In this document: in pieces, positions 7,568-14,611 of the stretch | Numbering within the stretch: the stretch's first letter is position 1 | How the letters are laid out: every line of letters starts with the position of its first letter | Source: Gammaproteobacteria bacterium UBA7310 | GTDB lineage: Bacteria > Pseudomonadota > Gammaproteobacteria > Pseudomonadales > Ketobacteraceae | DNA length: 18,069 nt | Assembly (NCBI GenBank): GCA_002471665.1 | Contig: DKQK01000045.1 | Location: 16,760 to 34,828 of the forward strand | Reading direction: 5' to 3' | Notes under the pieces: model-generated | Database searches by the model: none | Told to the model about the DNA's origin: nothing | What the model saw: the letters and a program-made list of their open reading frames with translations, nothing else | Program-made: the position numbers and the translations under genes

Positions 7568-9019
7568 ATGCATCCTGCTGTCATCCTGCGTATTCTTGGC
7601 CTGCTGTTGATGGTGTACAGCAGTACCATGCTGCTGCCGGCGCTGGTGGCCTTGATTTACGATGATGGCGGCGAAAAGCAGTTCTTCTTTGCCTTTGCCA
7701 TTACCCTGGTGTCGGGATTGCTGTGCTGGTTGCCGGTACAAAACCGCAAGCAAGACCTGCGGGTGCGGGACGGTTTTGTGGTGGTGGTGCTGTTCTGGAC
7801 CGTACTGGGATTGTATGGCTCGATCCCCTTCATGCTGGGGGATAAACCCCACATGGACGTGGCCGACGCGGTGTTTGAATCCATCTCGGGGCTGACCACC
7901 ACCGGTGCCACGGTGATCAGCGGCATCGATGATCTGCCCAAGTCGATTCTGTTTTACCGTCAGCAACTGCAATGGTTGGGGGGTATGGGTATCATTGTGT
8001 TGGCGGTGGCCATTCTGCCCATGCTGGGCATCGGCGGCATGCAGCTGTATCGCGCCGAGGCACCCGGCCCCATCAAGGACAACAAACTGACACCGCGCAT
8101 CACCGAAACCGCCAAAGCCCTCTGGTACATTTATGTTTCACTGACGCTGGCCTGCGCCCTGGCCTACTGGATCTGCGGCATGGATCTGTTCGATGCCATC
8201 AGCCACAGCTTCTCCACCGTGGCCATTGGCGGCTTCTCCACCCACGATGCCAGCATCGGCCATTTCAACAGCGCCAGCATTGAGCTGGTGACGGTATTTT
8301 TCATGTTGCTGGCGGGGGTCAACTTCGGGCTGCACTTTTTTGCCTGGCGCCGGCGCAATGTGTTGTCGTATTTTATGGATCCGGAATTCCGTTTTTATCT
8401 CACCATGTTACTCAGCATCAGCGTGCTGGTTTTCTTCGGCCTGATCCTCACCAGCGAGTACTCGGACCTGTTTTTGGCGGCACGCCATGCCCTGTTCCAG
8501 ACCGTATCCATCGGCACCACCACCGGCTATGGTGTGGCGGATTTTGCCGCCTGGCATCCGTTACTCACCACCGCCTTGATCATGGGCAGTTTTATCGGTG
8601 CCTGTGCCGGTTCTACCGGTGGCGGCATCAAGGCGATTCGGGTGTTCCTCATGTTCAAACAGGGCCTGCGTGAAATTCGGCGCCTGATCCACCCCAACGC
8701 CGTGATGATCATCAAACTGTCCAACAAAGCGGTGCCAGACCGGGTCATCGAAGCAGTGTGGGGATTCTTCGGCATCTACCTGATCAGCTTCTGCGTGCTG
8801 TTTCTGGCCATGCTGGCCACCGGTATGGATTTCATCACCGGATTTTCTGCGGTGGCCGCCTGCATGAACAACCTGGGGCCGGGAATCGGTGATGTGGCAC
8901 AGCACTATGGCGCCGTCAGCGATACCGCCAAATGGATACTGTGCTTTGCCATGTTGCTGGGGCGCCTGGAAATTTTCACCCTGCTGGTGCTGTTCACCCC
9001 CATGTTCTGGCGCCATTAA
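7568..9019 (+). CDS. trkH: Trk potassium uptake system membrane subunit TrkH
   Basis: K+-translocating integral membrane subunit of the Trk system. The 483-residue protein is very hydrophobic, with about a dozen membrane segments arranged as four M1-P-M2 repeats. The filter glycines are visible: SGLTTTGATV (107-116), IGGFSTHDAS (about 219-228), IGTTTGYGVAD (about 314-324) and NNLGPGIG (about 433-440). The conserved GGGIKAIR in the M2 of repeat 3 is also present. The ATG at 7568 is preceded by GGAG (7552-7555), and the N-terminus MHPAVILRILGLLLMVYSS matches the family. It is the last gene of the def operon by spacing. After it a weak stem with a T-run (about 9049-9075) could be a poor terminator. 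Confidence 0.97.
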   Translation: MHPAVILRILGLLLMVYSSTMLLPALVALIYDDGGEKQFFFAFAITLVSGLLCWLPVQNRKQDLRVRDGFVVVVLFWTVLGLYGSIPFMLGDKPHMDVADAVFESISGLTTTGATVISGIDDLPKSILFYRQQLQWLGGMGIIVLAVAILPMLGIGGMQLYRAEAPGPIKDNKLTPRITETAKALWYIYVSLTLACALAYWICGMDLFDAISHSFSTVAIGGFSTHDASIGHFNSASIELVTVFFMLLAGVNFGLHFFAWRRRNVLSYFMDPEFRFYLTMLLSISVLVFFGLILTSEYSDLFLAARHALFQTVSIGTTTGYGVADFAAWHPLLTTALIMGSFIGACAGSTGGGIKAIRVFLMFKQGLREIRRLIHPNAVMIIKLSNKAVPDRVIEAVWGFFGIYLISFCVLFLAMLATGMDFITGFSAVAACMNNLGPGIGDVAQHYGAVSDTAKWILCFAMLLGRLEIFTLLVLFTPMFWRH

Positions 9020-9156
9020 ACCCGCACTTAATTCAGGCACTGCACAGTTAATAAACGGAATTTTGTTATTTTTTCCCATTTGCAGGCTTTTACCAAGACC
9101 CGACAGCAATTCTGGCTATACTCAGGTCATCACCCATAAAGTAAGTATCATCGGTT
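9020..9156 (+). promoter_or_regulatory. intergenic region before the diguanylate cyclase, with a candidate -10
   Basis: A 137-bp spacer after trkH. GTTATTTTTT (about 9066-9075), preceded by a near-complementary AATAAAC, may be a weak terminator of the trk operon. TATACT at 9117-9122 is a good -10 hexamer 35 nt before the cyclase ATG, but no good -35 lies 16-18 bp upstream. This suggests separate expression of the cyclase. No operator palindrome was seen. Confidence 0.35.
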
Positions 9157-10146
9157 ATGTTCAATCGTGACGAATGGATTCTTGAACAACAGAATCCGAT
9201 GATTTCTCTGAAGAAGTGGCAAACCACTGTGGATTTGGTGGCGAAACTGTACGAAGCGCCAGCGGTGTACATTATCCAATCCACATCAAAAGGTTACCAG
9301 GTTGTCATCGGAAACCAGAACGCCAACAATCCGTACCGCTCCGGCGAGCTGTTTGCCAAGGACATGAAAATGTTCAGCGCCCAGGTGATCAAAAACGCCG
9401 GGCCGCTGTACGTTAACCATGCCACCAATATGCCGGAATGGCAGGATAATCCGCTGGTTAAGTCCCACCGGGTCAATTCCTTCCTGGGCGTTCCCATTTA
9501 CTGGCCGGACGGTTCCTGCTTTGGCACCATCTGTGTGCTGGATTATGCCGTTACCCATTACAACCGCACCTTCCAGGAACTGTTATGGCAGTTCCGCGAT
9601 CTGGTGGAGGGTGACCTGCTGCTCAACAGTCAGTTTCTGCAACTGCTTGAACTCTCCACCAAAGACGAACTCACCCGCCTGCTGAACCGCCGCGGCTTTT
9701 TTATTCAGGCAGAGAAGCACGTACGCCTGGCCCAGCGTCTGGGTCAGAGCGTGGGCGTGATGTACCTGGATCTGGATAACCTGAAACAGATCAACGATCA
9801 GCAGGGCCATCGCCTGGGGGACAAGGCCATCTCGGCTCTGGCCGCCGCCATCCACAACGTGCTGCGGGACAGCGATGTGGCAGGGCGCATCGGCGGCGAC
9901 GAATTTGTGGTGGTGATGATGACCGCCGATGCCCAAGCCTTACCCAAGATGGGCGCCCGGATTCGGGCTGAGCTGAAAAACTTATGTGTAGGTGAACTGC
10001 AGGACATGGAACTGAGCGTCAGCATCGGTACGCGGCTGTTTCCGGTAAACGAACTGACCGGCATTGATCGCATGGTGTCGATGGTGGATGAACGCATGTA
10101 TGAAGACAAGAATCATAATCATGGTTCCCAGGCGGGTGCTGGCTGA
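9157..10146 (+). CDS. GAF-GGDEF diguanylate cyclase
   Basis: Predicted soluble enzyme making cyclic di-GMP from two GTP. Residues ~18-155 form a GAF sensory domain (ending with FLGVPIYWPDGSCFGTICVLD, typical GAF strand-loop text). A coiled linker follows (about 150-166), then a GGDEF domain from STKDELTRLLNRRGF (167-181). The active site is intact: metal aspartate D205 in YLDLDNLK, N213/D214, and GGDEF itself at 246-250. R237-D-S-D240 lies five residues before GGDEF and is a canonical inhibitory I-site (RxxD), so product feedback is expected. There is no signal peptide, membrane segment or EAL domain. The ligand of the GAF domain is unknown. It is preceded by the trk operon and ends 18 bp from the convergent tetR gene. 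Its ribosome site is weak; the ATG at 9157 is the first in frame. Confidence 0.94.
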   Translation: MFNRDEWILEQQNPMISLKKWQTTVDLVAKLYEAPAVYIIQSTSKGYQVVIGNQNANNPYRSGELFAKDMKMFSAQVIKNAGPLYVNHATNMPEWQDNPLVKSHRVNSFLGVPIYWPDGSCFGTICVLDYAVTHYNRTFQELLWQFRDLVEGDLLLNSQFLQLLELSTKDELTRLLNRRGFFIQAEKHVRLAQRLGQSVGVMYLDLDNLKQINDQQGHRLGDKAISALAAAIHNVLRDSDVAGRIGGDEFVVVMMTADAQALPKMGARIRAELKNLCVGELQDMELSVSIGTRLFPVNELTGIDRMVSMVDERMYEDKNHNHGSQAGAG

Positions 10147-10164
10147 GTACCGAGTTTATGTCGA

Positions 10165-10788
10165 TTAAGGTTGCACACGCAGATACGCCACCGTCATGGA
10201 CACCGCTTCTTTACAAACGGTGTCAACGTAGGACGCCGGAGCATCCATCGTCAGTAATGCCTGAGTGGGTCCAATCAGCATGGTGGTTAACAGGAAACTG
10301 CTGGTAAGGGGATCTTTCAGTTTGAGATCGGGGATGCTCTGCAACAGCTCAACGATTCGAGCCTGTGACTGTTGCGCATAGCGCATCACCAACGCATTAC
10401 CCTCCAACTCGGCGGACACAGAATACAGGGCCTTTGACACATCCGGCCGTTCCATTTTTGCCGCAAAGAATGCCGTCACCAGATTGCCTACGGCGCGTTC
10501 CAGCGGTTCGCCTTTACTGATGTCACAGGCATGATCCACCCGCCGGGAGATAGCCTGAACATGCTGCTCCAGCACACCGGCCATCAAACTGTATTTGTCA
10601 GAGAAGTACTGATAAAGCGTCCCCACGGATACGCCGGCACACTCAGCCACTTTAGTGGTGGTTAACCGCTCTGGTCCTTCTGCCAGCAAAACCTGAATAC
10701 AACCTTCGAAAATGGCATCCACCGTGAAGGTGGATCGCGCTTGAACCGGCTTTTTTCGGGGCTTGAGACGTTGTTCTTTTTCCAACAT
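10165..10788 (-). CDS. TetR-family transcriptional regulator
   Basis: DNA-binding repressor-type protein of 207 residues. The open frame continues upstream to 11241, but that extension runs antisense through the divergent SDR gene and has no regulator homology. The ATG at 10788 gives the standard TetR length and has GGGAA ten nt upstream. Residues ~20-66 are the TetR helix-turn-helix: TTTKVAECAGVSVGTLYQYFSDKYSLM, with the family-typical VSxGTLYxYFxxK recognition region. The C-terminal ~140 residues are the ligand-binding/dimer domain, which shows no recognisable ligand clue. A lysine/arginine-rich tail precedes the HTH (residues 4-13). It is divergent from the SDR gene at 10870 with an 81-bp gap, the usual arrangement for a local repressor of the neighbour and itself. 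Confidence 0.93.
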   Translation of the reverse strand: MLEKEQRLKPRKKPVQARSTFTVDAIFEGCIQVLLAEGPERLTTTKVAECAGVSVGTLYQYFSDKYSLMAGVLEQHVQAISRRVDHACDISKGEPLERAVGNLVTAFFAAKMERPDVSKALYSVSAELEGNALVMRYAQQSQARIVELLQSIPDLKLKDPLTSSFLLTTMLIGPTQALLTMDAPASYVDTVCKEAVSMTVAYLRVQP

Positions 10789-10825
10789 GAGATGCGAATT
10801 CCCGTTCTTTCTCTGATCACCTAGG

Positions 10826-10834
10826 ATTATGCCA
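10826..10834 (-). promoter_or_regulatory. candidate extended -10 promoter of the tetR gene
   Basis: Read on the minus strand this is TGGCATAAT: an extended -10 (TG, one base, then CATAAT, five of six matches to TATAAT), about 38 nt upstream of the tetR ATG. A -35-like TTCAGC (10852-10857) is 20 bp away, which is too long, but extended -10 promoters need little -35. It lies in the 81-bp gap shared with SDR 1. The adjacent TGATCA and CCTAGG (10814-10825) are short palindromes that may be part of an operator; no convincing long dyad was seen. Confidence 0.4.
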
Positions 10835-10869
10835 CAACCCAGATGCAGATAGCTGAACAAGGAATGAAT

Positions 10870-11832
10870 ATGAATACCTATATGATTACCGGGGGCACAG
10901 GAGGGCTGGGCCTGGCTACCGCGCGTTTGCTGGCTCAGCAGGCAAACACCCAGGTGGTACTGGCAGTACGCGATACGGACAACGCTCAACGACTTACCCA
11001 AGGCTGGAATGAGAATGTACACATTCGTTACCTGAATCTGGCGGACCTCAACGAGGTGGACCGATTTATTGCAGAATGGGACCTGCCCTTGGCAGGCCTG
11101 ATGAACAACGCGGGCATCCAAATTGTTGACCGCACCCGCTTCAGCCCCCAGCAAGGTGACACGAAAGGCTTTGAGGAAACCGTCACCGTCAATCATCTGG
11201 CGGCACTCAAACTTACCCAGGGGCTGATGCCCTTTTTGCAAGGCGGGCGGGTGTTATTTATCGGTAGCGGCAGTCATCATCCAAGAAACGTTACAGCGGG
11301 CCTCTTTGGTTTCCGGGGCGCCCGATTTCAGTCAATCGAGCACAGCGTCCGCGCTGAAATCGAGAGTACGGATAGCAAGGGCACTGCCCCCAGACAGGCC
11401 GGAATGGACCGCTACGCGACCTCCAAATTCCTCAATATGGTGACCACTGTGGAATTGGCGAGGCGCACCTGCGATCAGGATACAGCGATCTTTTGCCTGG
11501 ACCCGGGATTGATGGCCGGCACAGGCCTGGTACGCACGCAGACAGCACTGGAGGTTTTCGGTTGGAAGTATATTCTACCTCTGTTCGCCTGGCTGCTGCC
11601 GGAAAGCAGCACCCCCAAACGTTCCGCCGACGCCGCCGCGTGGATTCTGAGTCAACCCCACCATTTCACATCAGGAACGATATTTTCCTTTACTAAAAAA
11701 CCCGCCAAAGGCATCTGGGATAAGGTGTTTGATGTGGAGTTGGGCCAGCGGGTAGTGGATGACTCACTGGCACTGATGAACGGGCTGAATCGAGCTCAAC
11801 AAGAACAAGCGTTGCTAGAGGATATCCGGTGA
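10870..11832 (+). CDS. short-chain dehydrogenase/reductase (SDR 1)
   Basis: NAD(P)-dependent oxidoreductase of about 320 residues, resembling the retinol-dehydrogenase/protochlorophyllide-reductase-like SDRs in length and pattern. Cofactor motif TGGTGGLG at 7-14, NNAG at 79-82, a serine in FIGSGSHH (133 or 135), and catalytic YATSK with Y182 and K186. The start is set at ATG 10870, six nt after AAGGA (10859-10863); in-frame ATGs at 10843 and 10864 lack correctly spaced ribosome sites. The insert between the serine and YATSK motifs (about 136-180) is longer than in classical SDRs, as in the protochlorophyllide-reductase-like group. It is divergent from tetR, its probable regulator. Its 3' end overlaps the convergent SDR 2 gene by 18 bp. 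Substrate unknown. Confidence 0.9.
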   Translation: MNTYMITGGTGGLGLATARLLAQQANTQVVLAVRDTDNAQRLTQGWNENVHIRYLNLADLNEVDRFIAEWDLPLAGLMNNAGIQIVDRTRFSPQQGDTKGFEETVTVNHLAALKLTQGLMPFLQGGRVLFIGSGSHHPRNVTAGLFGFRGARFQSIEHSVRAEIESTDSKGTAPRQAGMDRYATSKFLNMVTTVELARRTCDQDTAIFCLDPGLMAGTGLVRTQTALEVFGWKYILPLFAWLLPESSTPKRSADAAAWILSQPHHFTSGTIFSFTKKPAKGIWDKVFDVELGQRVVDDSLALMNGLNRAQQEQALLEDIR

Positions 11833-12603
11833 TTTCACCGCGGTACCGCCATCCAGCGCAATCACATTACCGGTGATGTAGGCCCCGGCTTGTGACGACA
11901 GAAACACCGCCAACCCTTCCATGTCCTCCGGCTCGCCCAGGCGGCCCAGCGGCACGGCGTTGCGTTGCTGTTCGGCCATCTTCTCATCTTTCAATACAAA
12001 GGTAGTCATGCGGCTGGGGAACACGCCGGGGGCGATGGCATTGACGGTGATGTGTTTGGCCGCCAGTTCACCCGCCAGAATTTTGGTGAGATGATTCAGC
12101 GCCGCTTTGCTGGGACCATAGGCGTAAGCCTGCATGCTGCCGTACATCTGCCCGGCCACCGAAGTGATGTTGATGACCCGCGCCGGGTCCGCTGCGCTGG
12201 CGGCGGCCTCCAGCATGGGCAGGCTTTTCTGGGTCATCACAAAGGCGGATTTCACATTCAGGTTTTGGATTTTATCCCAGGCATCGGCGGGGTATTGTTC
12301 CAGCGGTGCACCCCAGGTTACCCCGGCGTTGTTCACCAGAATGTTCAACCTGCCTTCGCGCTGCTGAATTTCATTCACCAGATCCACGCAACCCTGTTCC
12401 GTGGAAAGATCCGCAGGAATGCCAATACAGGTACCAAAGGCAGACAGCGCTTCTGCGGTGTTGGCGCAGGCTTCGGCCTTGCGTGAGGCCACGTACACTT
12501 TGGCGCCGTGCTTCACCAAACCCTGGGCAATCATATAACCGATGCCGCTGGTGCCACCGGTCACCAAGGCAATTTTACCGTTAACCGAAAACAGTGAACT
12601 CAT
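11815..12603 (-). CDS. RhlG-like SDR (3-ketoacyl reductase-type)
   Basis: NADPH-dependent classical SDR, 262 residues. Motifs: TGGTSGIG at 15-22, NNAG at 91-94, serine S148 in NITSVAG, and YGPSK with Y162 and K166. The overall text (GKIALVTGG, ACANTAEALSAFG, IPADLS, NILVNNAGVTWGAPLE, ARVINITSVAG, QAYAYGPSKAAL, VNAIAPGVFPSRMT, GNVIALDGG) closely follows Pseudomonas RhlG from memory. RhlG was described as a beta-ketoacyl reductase connected with rhamnolipid/3-hydroxyacyl supply, although its physiological role is debated. AGAGGA six nt before the ATG at 12603 is a strong ribosome site. It is the third gene of the operon with the acyl-CoA dehydrogenase and GntR regulator (25-nt gap). Family call firm; RhlG subgroup likely; substrate inferred. 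Confidence 0.93.
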   Translation of the reverse strand: MSSLFSVNGKIALVTGGTSGIGYMIAQGLVKHGAKVYVASRKAEACANTAEALSAFGTCIGIPADLSTEQGCVDLVNEIQQREGRLNILVNNAGVTWGAPLEQYPADAWDKIQNLNVKSAFVMTQKSLPMLEAAASAADPARVINITSVAGQMYGSMQAYAYGPSKAALNHLTKILAGELAAKHITVNAIAPGVFPSRMTTFVLKDEKMAEQQRNAVPLGRLGEPEDMEGLAVFLSSQAGAYITGNVIALDGGTAVKSPDIL

Positions 12604-12628
12604 AATGTTCCTCTCTTAATCCTTTTAC

Positions 12629-13300
12629 TTAATCGTTGTAATTTTTTTTCAGAATGAGGGCGGCGTGCATTATGTGTTCCTGCATCATAAAATCCGCCCG
12701 CTCCGGTTGCTGGTTTGCCATGGCATCAAAGATCACCTGATGGTGATCATGGGCCCGCTGAAATTCCCGCAGGCTATACCAGCGAAACGAACCGTTAAAC
12801 ACAATGGGAATATTGCGCGACTGTTTGGCGAAGCGCACCAGTAAGTCGTTGTGAGTCTCCAGCAGTATGGCCAGGTGAAAAGCTTTGTTCATTTCCCGCC
12901 ATTCATCAAATTCACCACGCTGCAGTTGGCCACTCTGCAACAGGTTTTCACCGGTTTGCAAAGTGGCGTGCAATGATTCACTCAAGCCACTGGACATGCC
13001 CCGTTCGGCTATCAGGCGGCAGCCCAACCCCTCCAGCACCGAGCGCACCCGGAACGCACTGACGATGTCATCCAGTGAAAAATGCCGTACCGAGTATCCG
13101 CGGTTGGGCGCATACTCCAACAGGCCGTCCTTGGCCAACACCCGCAGCGCTTCCCGGATCGGAGTACGGGAAACCTGCATGCGCTCGGCCAGCCAGGTTT
13201 CCTGCAGGCGGGTACCCGGATCAAACTCACCCTGCAACAGCCGTTCCCGCAGGGCTTCGGTGACGTTCAGGGAGCGGGTGGATTTCAGTGCACCGGTCAT
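12629..13300 (-). CDS. GntR-family regulator, FCD (FadR/VanR-type) subfamily
   Basis: Transcription factor of 223 residues. Residues ~8-75 are the GntR winged helix: ALRERLLQGEFDPGTRLQE, LAERMQVSRTPIREALRVL and a wing ending in NRGYSVRHFS. Residues ~78-215 are an all-helical FCD effector domain. The metal-site histidines are visible: FH at 141-142, a histidine in HDHHQVIFDAM (184-187) and H209 in MMQEHIMHA. The usual aspartate four residues before the first histidine reads asparagine (N138). Proteins of this type usually repress by binding a short TTGT/ACAA dyad and are released by small organic acids or acyl compounds. Such a dyad is found over the promoter of this same operon at 14500-14511, so autoregulation is likely. 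It lies 18 nt after the acyl-CoA dehydrogenase stop; the start ATG at 13300 has a weak ribosome site. Confidence 0.94.
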   Translation of the reverse strand: MTGALKSTRSLNVTEALRERLLQGEFDPGTRLQETWLAERMQVSRTPIREALRVLAKDGLLEYAPNRGYSVRHFSLDDIVSAFRVRSVLEGLGCRLIAERGMSSGLSESLHATLQTGENLLQSGQLQRGEFDEWREMNKAFHLAILLETHNDLLVRFAKQSRNIPIVFNGSFRWYSLREFQRAHDHHQVIFDAMANQQPERADFMMQEHIMHAALILKKNYND

Positions 13301-13318
13301 GAATCAATATCCAGTCAT

Positions 13319-14473
13319 TTATTTGCCCACCAGGGATCGGGCCACAATTTCTTTCATGATTTCGGAAGTACCGCCATAGATGCGCTGTATGCGGGCATCC
13401 ATGTAGGCGCGTGCGATGCCGTATTCCATCATGTAGCCGTAGCCGCCAAACAACTGCAAACATTCATCGGCCACCCTGGATTGCAATTCGGTGCTGGAAA
13501 GTTTCGCCATGGACGCTTCCACCGCACTCAGGGCACCCTGCTCATATTGGCGGGTGCATTGGTTGATGTAGGCCTTGTTCACTTCCACCTGGGTTTTCAG
13601 TTCCGCCAGTTTGAACCGGGTGTTCTGGAACTGCGACACGGCCATGCCGAACGCCTTGCGTTCGTTCACGTACTCAATGGTGCTTTCGATCATCCCCTCG
13701 CAGGCCATCACAGCGCTGATAGCCAGAATCAAACGCTCCCGTGGCAGCTCATTCATCAGATTGGCAAAGCCTTTACCCAGCCCGCCCAATACATCCGCTT
13801 CCGCTACGGTCACGTTGTCGAAGAACAGCTCGGAGGTATCGCCGCAGTGCAGGCCCATCTTTTCCAGATTTCGGCCCCGCTCAAAACCGGGCAGGGTGGT
13901 ATCCACGGTGAACAGAGTGATGCCTCTGGCGCCGGCACTGGGATCGGTCTTGGCGGCCACCACGATCACATCACAGTGCTGGCCATTGGTAATAAAGGTC
14001 TTCTGGCCGTTAATGCTGTACTGACCATCCTTCAACACGGCGGAGGTGCGCATGCCCTGCAGGTCGGACCCGGCGCCGGGTTCGGTCATGGCAATGGCAC
14101 CAACTGCCTCGCCACTGACCATTTTGGGCAGCCACTGCTGTTTTTGTTGTTCGGTACCCAGATGGAAGATATATGGGGTGACGATGTCAGAATGGACGGA
14201 CACACTGGAGGCGAGGGCCATATAGTTGTGGCGGGAAAACTCCTCAATGACGATGGCACTGAGGGCAAAATCGGCCCCGTATCCACCGTATTCCTCCGGT
14301 ACGTCCACTGCCAGAAAGCCGTTCTGACCCAACTTGTGCCACAGCTCACGGGGAAATATTTCATCCTTTTCCCACTGCTCGTAATAGGGTGCTACCTCGT
14401 TTTTCAAGAACTTGCGAAAGGTGTCGCGAAACAGTTCGCGATCCTGCTGACTCAATACTGACGCTTCGGCCAT
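13319..14473 (-). CDS. acyl-CoA dehydrogenase, LCAD/IVD-like catalytic layout
   Basis: FAD flavoprotein of 384 residues that introduces the alpha,beta double bond of acyl-CoA thioesters. N-terminal helical domain ~1-120, middle beta domain with AMTEPGAGSDLQGMRT (128-142) and GQKTFITNG (156-164), C-terminal helical domain with ERKAFGMAVSQFQ (271-283) and LQLFGGYGYMMEY (339-351). Where medium- and short-chain enzymes have the catalytic IYEGT glutamate, this protein reads IYGGTSEI (365-372). The base is instead expected to be E246 in LPRERL, as in mitochondrial long-chain and isovaleryl-CoA dehydrogenases; the C-terminal half reads very like mammalian LCAD. It is first in an operon with the GntR regulator and RhlG-like SDR. 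The ribosome site AGAGGGA lies about 8 nt before the ATG at 14473. Chain-length preference cannot be stated. Confidence 0.95.
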   Translation of the reverse strand: MAEASVLSQQDRELFRDTFRKFLKNEVAPYYEQWEKDEIFPRELWHKLGQNGFLAVDVPEEYGGYGADFALSAIVIEEFSRHNYMALASSVSVHSDIVTPYIFHLGTEQQKQQWLPKMVSGEAVGAIAMTEPGAGSDLQGMRTSAVLKDGQYSINGQKTFITNGQHCDVIVVAAKTDPSAGARGITLFTVDTTLPGFERGRNLEKMGLHCGDTSELFFDNVTVAEADVLGGLGKGFANLMNELPRERLILAISAVMACEGMIESTIEYVNERKAFGMAVSQFQNTRFKLAELKTQVEVNKAYINQCTRQYEQGALSAVEASMAKLSSTELQSRVADECLQLFGGYGYMMEYGIARAYMDARIQRIYGGTSEIMKEIVARSLVGK

Positions 14474-14478
14474 CCTGA

Positions 14479-14498
14479 TTTCCCTCTAAAAAGGGAAA
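14479..14498. promoter_or_regulatory. small hairpin over the acyl-CoA dehydrogenase ribosome site
   Basis: TTTCCCT (14479-14485) and AGGGAAA (14492-14498) form a perfect 7-bp stem with a 6-nt loop. On the minus-strand mRNA one arm contains the AGGGA ribosome-binding sequence of the acyl-CoA dehydrogenase gene, so folding could reduce translation. It directly abuts the operator palindrome at 14500-14511. The stem is A/U-rich on one side and may be only marginally stable. Confidence 0.4.
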
Positions 14499-14499
14499 G

Positions 14500-14511
14500 A
14501 TTGTATACAAT
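14500..14511. promoter_or_regulatory. perfect palindrome ATTGTATACAAT, GntR/FCD-type operator
   Basis: This is a perfect 12-bp dyad 27 bp before the acyl-CoA dehydrogenase ATG and 101 bp before the amine oxidase ATG. TTGTnnnACAA-like dyads are the known operator form of the FadR/FCD branch of GntR regulators, and ATTGTATACAAT itself is recalled for MdcY-type regulators. The operon it precedes encodes exactly such a regulator. On the minus strand the outer half supplies TACAAT (14500-14505), a 5/6 match to the -10 box, with TTGTAC (14523-14528) at the ideal 17-bp spacing. Bound repressor would therefore cover the promoter. Regulation of the divergent amine oxidase is possible but less certain. 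Confidence 0.7.
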
Positions 14512-14611
14512 TTCCAACCCCCGTACAAAAATCCCTTTATTTTTAACCCCCTGTTGTCTACCTTCCATTGCGACTAATCCAATTAGCCCATTATCAGACA
14601 GGTATCATTCC

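Noticed and set aside
10789..11241. N-terminal extension of the TetR protein
   Set aside because: It would run antisense through the SDR 1 gene; the TetR family length and a ribosome site fit the ATG at 10788.
13082..14461. 459-residue plus-strand open frame opposite the GntR and acyl-CoA dehydrogenase genes
   Set aside because: It covers two genuine minus-strand genes with complete motifs; the translation is His/Gly/Gln-rich shadow sequence.
14501..14611. 37-residue upstream extension of the amine oxidase from a TTG
   Set aside because: It crosses the operator palindrome, has no homology, and would make an already long Tat leader longer.
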